DNA of 64,000 nucleotides from Leptospira stimsonii (lineage in GTDB: Bacteria; Spirochaetota; Leptospiria; Leptospirales; Leptospiraceae), in NCBI RefSeq assembly GCF_003545885.1, contig NZ_QHCT01000002.1:447001-511000 (forward strand), given 5' to 3'. This document shows positions 1-7,238 of this stretch, piece by piece (within the stretch, counting starts at the first letter, position 1; each line of letters opens with the position of its first letter). Under the pieces are notes generated by a model. It saw only the letters and a list, made by a program, of their open reading frames with translations. It had not been told where the DNA came from and did no database searches. The position numbers were made by a program, and so were the translations under genes.

Positions 1-1901
1 CCGTTCCACCAAAACACACTTGCGTTTTTGTTCCGGTTCTTTCCGGAAACGGAAATCTATCGGGGGGTCCGGTCACCGTGCTGATCGATTGTATCAGCCC
101 TTTGCAATATTCTCCGGCTTCGAAAGTTTTGTTTCCGAGCGAAAAGATAACGATTCGATTTTCTTTTCCTGGAATCGATCCGGGGAGTTGCGGTTACAAC
201 ACATCCGCAGTAGTATTAGGAAAATCGAATGTTGCAAACACAACTTCTCCAAGACCAGCGATCACGTATCCTTCGGCGCCGAACAACGATACGGTGGTTC
301 TTGTCGCAAACGGTCCCGATTTTTGGGGGCCATTAGGCGACGCCTTTATCCAACTCGGAGGATGCACCGCGGGCGGACTTCCGATTCAAGGTGGAAACGA
401 TATTTTCTTCGATTTCACCAATCAATCTGCTTTGAACATTCGTATGGTTGATATCATGAGCGGAAATGATATCACCGGTTGTGGAACGGGAGGTCCGCCT
501 TCCGCTTATTGTCAGAGTATTGAATTCGGAGTCACTGAGTGCGATCTCGTTGGCGCCCCCTGTTCGGTGTTAGTCGCCTCGGGAACCTATATTCCAGCAA
601 GAAGAATTTCACTCACGAGTCAGACATCGTTGATCGGAGGTTTTACCGCAGGATTTGGAAGTCTCAATCCGGACCCGATAAACAATCCTACAATCATCCA
701 AGATCCCGGAATCGGAGGAGGTCTGTTTTGCGACGCCAGTTTTTGTAGCGTCATCGACATCGCGACATCTGCTTTGACCGCCGCGAATAACAATCTAATC
801 GTAAGCGGATTTCAAATCTTGGCAAACCCGAATAACGTTTCGAGTACGGGAATCACGGTACAGAATTCTCGTTTTAATGCAGGGCAAATTCGAATCTTAG
901 ACAACACAATTTCAGGAAATGAATCTTCCACAACTCTCACCGGTGGAACAAAAGGAGCTCTTTCGATCTCCAACTCGGACAACATTCTTATCAACGGAAA
1001 TTGGTTACGAGGAGGAACAGGAATGAGTTCTTCCACGGGACTCACGATCGACGGTTCCGGAACTCCTCAACCGATCATCGTGAAAAAGAATCTGATCGAT
1101 GGTGTACAAAGAAGCGGCGGTTTTTTGTCAGCTATGATTCTTTCCGCCACAACCGCTCTGATCGTTGACAACAAACTCAACGCCTATCAATACTTAAATC
1201 CGACTTTGATCCCGAATTTTTCACAAGGGATCTTAATCGATGATTCCTCGGGTTTACCCGGTTTTCTTTCCATTTTTAACAACGACATCTATGTCGGAAA
1301 TTCGCCGGCCGCGGCCCTGGGAGACGCGATCGGTATTTCACTTGGCTTTGCGGCACCGGGAAAGGTCTACACGATCGCGAACAATCAAATTTTTACTCGA
1401 TCCTCCACGACCAATCGAGTTGGAATCTTCTATGCGGACGCCTACCCCGACCCTTCTTCCGTAATACGTGGAAATAATTTTTTTCTTGATGTTCCGATCT
1501 TAGATGCGTTCGGGGGAAACGTGGCATACCAATTCTGCGGTGCCGTCCTGGCTCAAGGTTGTATTCTTGGATTTCCGATCGGCTCCATCTCCGGACTTGG
1601 AATCGGAGATTATTCGAATAATTACGGTAAAAATCCTCGGTTTAAAAGCGCGACTTCGATCCAACAGATATGGAATTATAACGTCCCGGCCGGAATCCCG
1701 ACCTCTTTGAATTCCCCTTGTAGTTCATTGTTTGGCGGAATCGATGTACTGGTCGGTCCTCTGATTGCTCCGATCTTCTTTCCCTTGTTTACAAGCGATT
1801 TTGTTCAAAGTGCAAGGACGAATACGGTTAGTCCCTTTGCTCCTCCCGGTGCGGATTCCATTTCGATCGGAGTTTTGGAAACGGACGGAAATTGTTTTTG
1901 A
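1..1901 (+). CDS. Secreted beta-helix-type surface protein, 3' part (runs off left edge)
   Basis: The reading frame is open from the first bases of the window, so the start lies upstream; the GTG at 78 is only an internal codon. About 630 residues are visible. The first ~150 read as a beta-sandwich-like, Gly/Pro/Asn-rich region. From about residue 180 of the visible part there are repeated short strands with Asn ladders and phrases such as NNLIVSGFQI, ILDNTISGN and ILINGNWLRGG. These are typical of right-handed parallel beta-helix (pectate-lyase-like) folds. Scattered Cys pairs suggest an exported, oxidised protein. Many Leptospira surface proteins look like this, but I do not recognise a named member. 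Polysaccharide binding or cleavage is possible but unproven. The next gene converges on it from the other strand. Confidence 0.75.
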   Translation, partial: VPPKHTCVFVPVLSGNGNLSGGPVTVLIDCISPLQYSPASKVLFPSEKITIRFSFPGIDPGSCGYNTSAVVLGKSNVANTTSPRPAITYPSAPNNDTVVLVANGPDFWGPLGDAFIQLGGCTAGGLPIQGGNDIFFDFTNQSALNIRMVDIMSGNDITGCGTGGPPSAYCQSIEFGVTECDLVGAPCSVLVASGTYIPARRISLTSQTSLIGGFTAGFGSLNPDPINNPTIIQDPGIGGGLFCDASFCSVIDIATSALTAANNNLIVSGFQILANPNNVSSTGITVQNSRFNAGQIRILDNTISGNESSTTLTGGTKGALSISNSDNILINGNWLRGGTGMSSSTGLTIDGSGTPQPIIVKKNLIDGVQRSGGFLSAMILSATTALIVDNKLNAYQYLNPTLIPNFSQGILIDDSSGLPGFLSIFNNDIYVGNSPAAALGDAIGISLGFAAPGKVYTIANNQIFTRSSTTNRVGIFYADAYPDPSSVIRGNNFFLDVPILDAFGGNVAYQFCGAVLAQGCILGFPIGSISGLGIGDYSNNYGKNPRFKSATSIQQIWNYNVPAGIPTSLNSPCSSLFGGIDVLVGPLIAPIFFPLFTSDFVQSARTNTVSPFAPPGADSISIGVLETDGNCF

Positions 1902-2264
1902 ATTTTCTAGTTTGAATTTCCTTTTTTGTATTTTTGCATAGAATCGAATGTCGCATTATTACATTCTTTTTTTCTAAAATTCTCATCACAACAGATTAGA
2001 ATTCATTTTTTATTATATTCTACTGATTGAATCTACTTTTGACTTCCCGAGGATTGTAAACAGATCGGTTACGCAGACAGAGATTCTGAGAACGGATTTT
2101 CTTCAAAGCGCAATTAGATTCAGAAGAAATTTATGTCCGGAATCGGAATGGAGTGAAGTTTTTTTTGAACGGAAAAGACTGGAAGGATGGCAAAGAATCC
2201 ATTTCGAAAAGATTTTCCATCCGTTCCTATCTTTGATTTTAGAACTCAACAAACAAAAGAAGAA
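1902..2264. other. Convergent intergenic region with a start-less open frame
   Basis: This is the gap between two convergent genes. No clear terminator is seen. Frame 1 on the plus strand is open from 1978 to a TAA at 2305-2307 (about 109 codons), yet it has no early ATG, GTG or TTG. Its translation has protein-like stretches such as ESEWSEVFFERKRLEGWQRI. It may be a gene remnant or chance. Confidence 0.3.
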
Positions 2265-3281
2265 TCAGTTGAGACCGGATGGCCACAGAAAATGGTCAAA
2301 CGCGTAAAATCGAACTCTCTGACGGTTGCTTTTGTCCGTACAAGCGCAGTTGTTCCCTCCCACCAGCGCGCAACCTTGACAATATCTTCGATTGGTATCC
2401 GGTGCTGGGGTTGTTACGATCCATTTTTTTCCGTTCGGATCCGTATAAAAAGAAAATCCTCCCGAATGTCCCGGTTGATAGGTCATCGTATATGTGGTCA
2501 AAGAATTGTCCGGGCCCAACTTCGTCTGGTTTCCTTTCCAAACTCGAATTCGGTTCGGGCTGGATGAAAACAAAATGCAGGCCTTATACCATCCTCCATT
2601 TTTATAATATACGTCGCAGTCCTGAACGCCGTCTTGTCCCGCGCTGTTGATATTGTTGCCGGTCGTTACGTTGCTGTAACTTCCACAGGTTCCATCCGTA
2701 TAGTTACACTGTCTTTCATAGTATTGGTCATACGAATAATAACGAGTTTTCGCACTGAATGTCGCATTATTAGGAGAAGGTATCGTTTGTCCCACGAAGC
2801 CGACGGAGTGGTCGAAAAATCCTTGGTTCTGAATCGTGCCCGATCCGTTGAATCGATACAATTGTGATTTCATATCGATCCCGTTGCTCGTAAAACCCAC
2901 ATAGGCCCAGCCGTTGTAATAGAAGATTCCGCTTGGATGGTCGTAAGAAGAACCTGCGTTGAACTTTTTAACCAATCTTCCGTACTTATCATGGACGAAT
3001 AGATAGGCCGTATCGTTTCCATTTGTATCCATGCACGAGGTATAAAAGAAATTTCCGTCGAACTTGATTCCTTGAGAATGACATCCGTTTTGATCCGAAC
3101 CGATTGCCGCCGTCCCCACGTCTTGTAAAAAATAATCCACGTTCTCGACCGGATAATCGGCCGCGGAAATTAAGTTTTGTAAATCGATCCCTTCCACTGT
3201 GGGGTTGGATACGATCCAAACTAAAGACACGATCGCCAGGATCCTCGTTACGAACCTCGCTTTTATCGATTGTTTCTGCAT
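2265..3281 (-). CDS. Secreted hypothetical protein, propeller-like
   Basis: A 338-residue protein with a basic N-terminus and a hydrophobic stretch (about residues 10-29, FVTRILAIVSLVWIVSNPTV), consistent with a signal peptide cut after TVEG. There is no lipobox Cys. The mature part is rich in Tyr, Gly, Asn and Asp, with repeated strand pairs like FDGNFFYTSCMD and YYNGWAYVGFTS that suggest a beta-propeller. Around ten Cys, including a C-terminal CQGCALVGGNNCAC cluster, suggest disulfides in the periplasm or outside the cell. I do not recognise a family. It appears to be a single-gene unit, with about 500 bp of non-coding DNA upstream. Confidence 0.75.
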   Translation of the reverse strand: MQKQSIKARFVTRILAIVSLVWIVSNPTVEGIDLQNLISAADYPVENVDYFLQDVGTAAIGSDQNGCHSQGIKFDGNFFYTSCMDTNGNDTAYLFVHDKYGRLVKKFNAGSSYDHPSGIFYYNGWAYVGFTSNGIDMKSQLYRFNGSGTIQNQGFFDHSVGFVGQTIPSPNNATFSAKTRYYSYDQYYERQCNYTDGTCGSYSNVTTGNNINSAGQDGVQDCDVYYKNGGWYKACILFSSSPNRIRVWKGNQTKLGPDNSLTTYTMTYQPGHSGGFSFYTDPNGKKWIVTTPAPDTNRRYCQGCALVGGNNCACTDKSNRQRVRFYAFDHFLWPSGLN

Positions 3282-3786
3282 AATTTTTGATTCTCCTCTA
3301 TTCTCTCTTTTTCTAATTCAGAACTAATTTTTTCTTTGTCCCGTTTCATTTGAAACGTTGCGGATTCTGTTTTCTTTTTCATCCAATACCCGCAAACGGA
3401 TCCACATCTGAAAAAGAAATTTCCTTTTCTCAAATCCAGGTTGGTCCGAATTTTTCGGCGAAGTCTCGGATAAAAATAATTTATTTCAACCGATTTTTTA
3501 CCGATTCGATCGAAACAAAGAACTTACTTATAATGTAGTGTCTCAAAAAATAAAATCTCGCTCTATGAACAACGGTTTGTTTTGTAAAAAAGTAGGAACG
3601 AAGAAGAAGAAACCTTTACGGATATAGATTCGTTCTTTTCCCGCGTGAGCGGTCCGGAAGGCGCGAAGCGTCCTCGCAAGAGGACGAAGCCTGGAGGGAC
3701 GCGACCATTTCGCATTCGTTTTTTCTAATGCGTTTTCCAATCCGAAACCATTTCGAATGGGAAATGGTTTCGCCCAAATGAATTTT
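3282..3786. other. Intergenic region with three clustered stem-loops
   Basis: No convincing gene. It holds three hairpins within about 105 bp: 3669-3686 (7-bp stem, GCAA tetraloop), 3711-3732 (6-bp arms CGCATT/AATGCG) and 3743-3772 (12-bp perfect stem, 6-nt loop). The segment 3650-3705 is GC-rich compared with its surroundings. The word ACCATTTCG occurs at 3705-3713 and again at 3748-3756. The last hairpin sits just 3' of the ancestral end of the minus-strand lipoprotein gene but has no following U-tract on that strand. It may be a dispersed repeat or a structured 3' end. Confidence 0.4.
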
Positions 3787-3810
3787 TTAGCGATTGAAAA
3801 TATAAACTGC

Positions 3811-4938
3811 TCACAAATTGCTCGCGGTCGTGTCATCCTGACTCACTCCCACAACGAGCGCATCTCCGGTGATTCCGATTTCGGATCCGAATTGATCGTT
3901 GTTCGCGGCAAGATGTGATTTTAGATAAGCTTCTTGAACCCAAGTCGTTCCCGTTCTTTTGAAAACGTAAACCGCTCCCACTGCGGTTCCGGCGTTATCC
4001 GTACTCGCATCCGTTCCGAATCGAAGGGTCGTATCCAAGCTTTGTTCTCGCGGAGCTCCTATGACGATTGTATCTCCATCGATTGCCACATAACGTCCAA
4101 AGTTATCGCCACCGTTTAGATTCGTTGGTTTGAGATATGCTTCCAGATTCCATACCGTTCCGCTCCTTCGATAGACGTAAGCCGCTCCCGCATTCGAAAG
4201 TGTTAAATTAGAAGTCGGAGTAGTACTGATGGACTGTTGATTCCCATCCTCAAACGGAGCCCCAACAACGATCGTATCTCCGGAAAGCGCAACGTTTAAA
4301 CCGAAGACATCGCTCCCAGTTCGAATCGGTGCGGTGATAAAAGCCTCTTGATTCCACACCGATCCGTTTCTTTTGAAAACATACGCCGCTCCGGCAAAGC
4401 TCGTGTCTCCATAAGCACCGGCGACTAACGTATCTCCGTAGAGTGAGAGACTCACACCAAGTCCGTGATTTGCAAGAAGATTGGAACCCTTTAAAAAATA
4501 TTGATTCTCCCAATTCAATGCCTTTGCTTCGAGGGAAATTTGTTTCTGCGAAACATTGCCTTCTAGATCGAAAGCACTGACTTGAAACGAAGTTGGAGCA
4601 AACGCTACCAAGGGCGTTCCTGAAATTTCTCCGTTACTCGGATTGAAACTCAATCCGCCGGGAAGCGCCGGTGAAATGGAATAGTAGTCTACGTTCTGGA
4701 CACCCGTCGGAGCCAAGGTCGCAATCGATTCATTTTTGACGAACGTATAAGAAGAAGCCGAATAAGTAAATTGGATTTGAATCGGACTTGCATTGGTATT
4801 GGAAGAATCTCCGATCCTTGCATTACCGAGTGGAATGATAAAATCGTTTCCCTCCCGGTTTTCAGTAAGACAATTCAGGAAAAAGAAGATAGATAGAAAG
4901 AGAAACGAAAGTATCGAATATTTTTTTCCAATCTTCAC
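3811..4938 (-). CDS. FG-GAP repeat lipoprotein, shortened by an in-frame TGA
   Basis: A 375-residue predicted lipoprotein. The signal peptide ends in a lipobox, FFFLNC, with Cys at about residue 23. Residues ~50-135 form a putative Ig-like (He_PIG) domain with the phrase LPGGLSFNPSNGEISGTP. After it come FG-GAP-like units of the pattern FG..V...GDTIVVGAP.E, each followed by GAAYVFKR and WN.EAYLK strands, a beta-propeller layout. The 682-residue protein at 25476-27524 has the same architecture with more repeats. The frame ends at TGA 3811-3813, but the next codons read AVYIFNR and then TAA (3787-3789). This matches the SGAVYTFDR end of the paralogue, so the stop looks like a nonsense mutation removing the final strand. 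A surface or periplasmic role is inferred. Confidence 0.8.
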   Translation of the reverse strand: MKIGKKYSILSFLFLSIFFFLNCLTENREGNDFIIPLGNARIGDSSNTNASPIQIQFTYSASSYTFVKNESIATLAPTGVQNVDYYSISPALPGGLSFNPSNGEISGTPLVAFAPTSFQVSAFDLEGNVSQKQISLEAKALNWENQYFLKGSNLLANHGLGVSLSLYGDTLVAGAYGDTSFAGAAYVFKRNGSVWNQEAFITAPIRTGSDVFGLNVALSGDTIVVGAPFEDGNQQSISTTPTSNLTLSNAGAAYVYRRSGTVWNLEAYLKPTNLNGGDNFGRYVAIDGDTIVIGAPREQSLDTTLRFGTDASTDNAGTAVGAVYVFKRTGTTWVQEAYLKSHLAANNDQFGSEIGITGDALVVGVSQDDTTASNL

Positions 4939-5061
4939 AAAATTCCCCTATTCTCTTTCGATTTTTTCCCGAATGGTTCCAATCCCTTTGTCAGATTGAA
5001 AAAGACGGAAGGAAAAAACCGCTTACTAGAAGATACGGGAAAGACGAAGAAGATTCTTCCT

Positions 5062-5092
5062 CGTTTATAATGGGCTAAAGGCCGTTTATAAT
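5062..5092 (-). promoter_or_regulatory. 10-bp direct repeat at 21-bp spacing
   Basis: CGTTTATAAT occurs at 5062-5071 and again at 5083-5092 (ATTATAAACG on the minus strand). The repeat distance of 21 bp is two helical turns. It lies about 125-155 bp upstream of the lipoprotein gene ending at 3811 and downstream of the HupE-like gene. Tandem operator sites are inferred only from spacing and position. Confidence 0.3.
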
Positions 5093-5163
5093 AAATTTCA
5101 CTATGACGGTCCTGCAAAAAGAATGAATCCCCATGGATGTTTCCGCCTGCATTGGGAGAAAGA

Positions 5164-6384
5164 TTAGAAACTGCGTTCGATAAACCAATACGTTCCTAAC
5201 GCGGAGAGCAGGGAGAGTAGAATCAATGGACCGAACTCTAAAAATCCGGATTTTATTTTCGAATGCAAAACTCTCTTCAAACCGAATCCAAGGAGAACGA
5301 AGGATAGAACGAGAAGTAACTGTCCGATTTCCACTCCTAAATTGAAACCGAAAAGCGGCTCGGCCAGCCGATTTCCTTCCAGTCCGGTTTCCAATAAGAA
5401 CCCGGCAAAACCGAATCCGTGAATCATTCCAAACGCGACCGTCGCAATCCCAAGATAAAAACCCCTCCGATTCCGCTCATTCAGGTATGGTTGAAGTGAA
5501 AGATAACAGATCGTAAAAATCGATGCTCCCATATATGCGAATAGGAGATGAGTTGCTTGTTTATTCAAAAGCCATGCAATGATTCCTACCGCCAAAGGTA
5601 TCACTGCGATTCCAATCGAAAGTTTACCGAAGTTTTGGCTTCGCGTATTGACATATTCCGCGCATACAATCAAAATCGTAAAGCCGATCAAAGCTTCGAT
5701 GCCGGTTGCATCGGGTTTGATCTTTCCTAAAACCGCGACGGAAAGCGTTAGGCTATGTCCGATCGTAAATCCTGTGACGGAGCTCAATATCTCCTTCCAA
5801 TGCCCTGCGGTTAACAATAATGCTAAGAGAAATGCGATATGATCGATTCCGGTTCCGATATGTTCAATTCCCGCGACGACGAACGAGAAAAAATCAGAGT
5901 CGAAGCGGGAAACGTCCCTCTCCTGTTTTCGCAGGTCCAAATCAATGTCCTTGGATTGAAATAACTTTTCGACCAGATGATCCGAACCCGAACTCAGCCT
6001 CGCATAATGTAGATGGGAAGGAGAATATTCGAATAAAGCCGTATAGGTCATTCGGATCGGCGGAGCTCCACCACAATCAAAACGAATTTCCGAACGAACA
6101 AAGGTCGGATTCGAACGTAATGTTCTCGGCGAAGAAATCTCACACTCCGCTTTCTCCGAATAAAAAGAAACATGGTTTCGAATGTAATCCGCAAAACGTG
6201 CCTCTAACGATCCGGAATCGGTCTCTCCGAAAGGGATCCGAGTCGCCTCTTGAATCGGCAAAGTAACGACTCCGGTGACAGTATTCGAATCCACTTTCCA
6301 AACAGAAAAAGATTCACTCCGATTGTGAGACTTTACTTCCGCGAAAGCGATCAAGAATAAAAGAACATAGATTCCGACTTTCAT
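5164..6384 (-). CDS. HupE/UreJ family membrane protein
   Basis: A 406-residue protein with a cleavable signal peptide (YVLLFLIAFAEVKS). An extracytoplasmic domain of about 160 residues follows, then a C-terminal domain of about 220 residues with six or seven hydrophobic helices. The C-terminal part carries the HupE/UreJ_2 hallmarks: HIGTGIDHIAFLLALL, GFTIGHSLTLSVA and MIHGFGFAGFL, with conserved His and Asp in the membrane. Family members are linked to nickel or other metal handling, but most of this subgroup is uncharacterised. It is the last gene of a three-gene minus-strand operon, only 10 bp after the PPIase-like gene. With no hydrogenase or urease in view, the metal link is uncertain. 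Confidence 0.85.
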   Translation of the reverse strand: MKVGIYVLLFLIAFAEVKSHNRSESFSVWKVDSNTVTGVVTLPIQEATRIPFGETDSGSLEARFADYIRNHVSFYSEKAECEISSPRTLRSNPTFVRSEIRFDCGGAPPIRMTYTALFEYSPSHLHYARLSSGSDHLVEKLFQSKDIDLDLRKQERDVSRFDSDFFSFVVAGIEHIGTGIDHIAFLLALLLTAGHWKEILSSVTGFTIGHSLTLSVAVLGKIKPDATGIEALIGFTILIVCAEYVNTRSQNFGKLSIGIAVIPLAVGIIAWLLNKQATHLLFAYMGASIFTICYLSLQPYLNERNRRGFYLGIATVAFGMIHGFGFAGFLLETGLEGNRLAEPLFGFNLGVEIGQLLLVLSFVLLGFGLKRVLHSKIKSGFLEFGPLILLSLLSALGTYWFIERSF

Positions 6385-6394
6385 CGATCTGCCT

Positions 6395-7237
6395 TCATTC
6401 TCCGAGATCCGCGATTTCTATTTTCGCTTTTGAACGTAGCCAATCCAAATATTCCCTGAGCGCTTCGTCCCCTTTTTCGTGGATATAAGACGCTTCCACT
6501 TCATTCCTGATCGAATGAAATGCGGGAACTTGACCCGGCTCTTGTTCGATGAGTTGGATGATCGAATATCCTCCTCCCGATTGTACAGGATCGGAAACCT
6601 CTCCCGGCTTCAAACGAACTAAAACTCCAACCAGATCAGTTCCCAGGTAATCCAAGATTTTTCGCAAAGGCAAAAAACCGCTCGGCACTTCCTTCACTTT
6701 TGAAGAAAGAGAAATAGGAATGTTCTTGCGAATCATAGCAACTAATTGTTTCGCTGAATCCTCGTCCGATTCCACGTAAACGACGACTTTATATCTCGCA
6801 GAGTGAGCGAATTTTTCTCGGTTTGAAAAAAAATAAGTTCGAAGTTCGAGTTCGTTTGGTTTTCTCGATACTTGCTCGGAAATTACCGATTGGATCACCG
6901 CATTCACGATCTTGGACCTTATGGCGCGATCTTGATTCGCATAACCTAGTTCCAATCCTCTCTGAACCAAAAGTTCCTCTTCGATCAAACGATCTAAGAT
7001 TCTTCTTTTTACCGTTTCGTCCATCGGGTTTCTGGTATCCGAAGCATACCCCGATAGTGCGCGAAAATATTCATCTTTTTGAATTCGGTTTCCATTGACT
7101 TCTGCGATCGAGTCGGTTAACAAATTTTCTCGTTCCGGATAAATCAACCCGACTACTGCCAAAAGAAATCCGAAGACCGCACCCGTAGTTAAAAATAGCT
7201 CGGGGTTCCGCCAATGGCTTACCTCTTTAAAAAACAT
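6395..7237 (-). CDS. Parvulin-like peptidyl-prolyl isomerase, membrane-anchored
   Basis: A 280-residue protein with one N-terminal transmembrane anchor (about residues 15-33). A SurA/PpiC-like N-domain follows (INEVNGNRIQKDEYFRALSG-type start, EEELLVQRGLELGYANQDRAI helix). Then comes a parvulin-like domain (~130-240) ending in the typical LKPGEVSDPVQSGGGYSIIQL segment. It should act outside the inner membrane as a folding factor or chaperone. The core is shorter than a canonical parvulin and the catalytic residues cannot be confirmed by eye. It lies 1 bp from the DUF3604 gene and 10 bp from the HupE-like gene, so the three are co-transcribed; it may help fold or insert one of them. Confidence 0.8.
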   Translation of the reverse strand: MFFKEVSHWRNPELFLTTGAVFGFLLAVVGLIYPERENLLTDSIAEVNGNRIQKDEYFRALSGYASDTRNPMDETVKRRILDRLIEEELLVQRGLELGYANQDRAIRSKIVNAVIQSVISEQVSRKPNELELRTYFFSNREKFAHSARYKVVVYVESDEDSAKQLVAMIRKNIPISLSSKVKEVPSGFLPLRKILDYLGTDLVGVLVRLKPGEVSDPVQSGGGYSIIQLIEQEPGQVPAFHSIRNEVEASYIHEKGDEALREYLDWLRSKAKIEIADLGE

Positions 7238-7238
7238 T

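Noticed and set aside
3543..3836. 97-codon minus-strand frame over the stem-loop cluster
   Set aside because: It is translated hairpin sequence, overlaps the lipoprotein gene end and has no protein character; an insertion sequence was considered but no transposase motif or terminal repeats are present.
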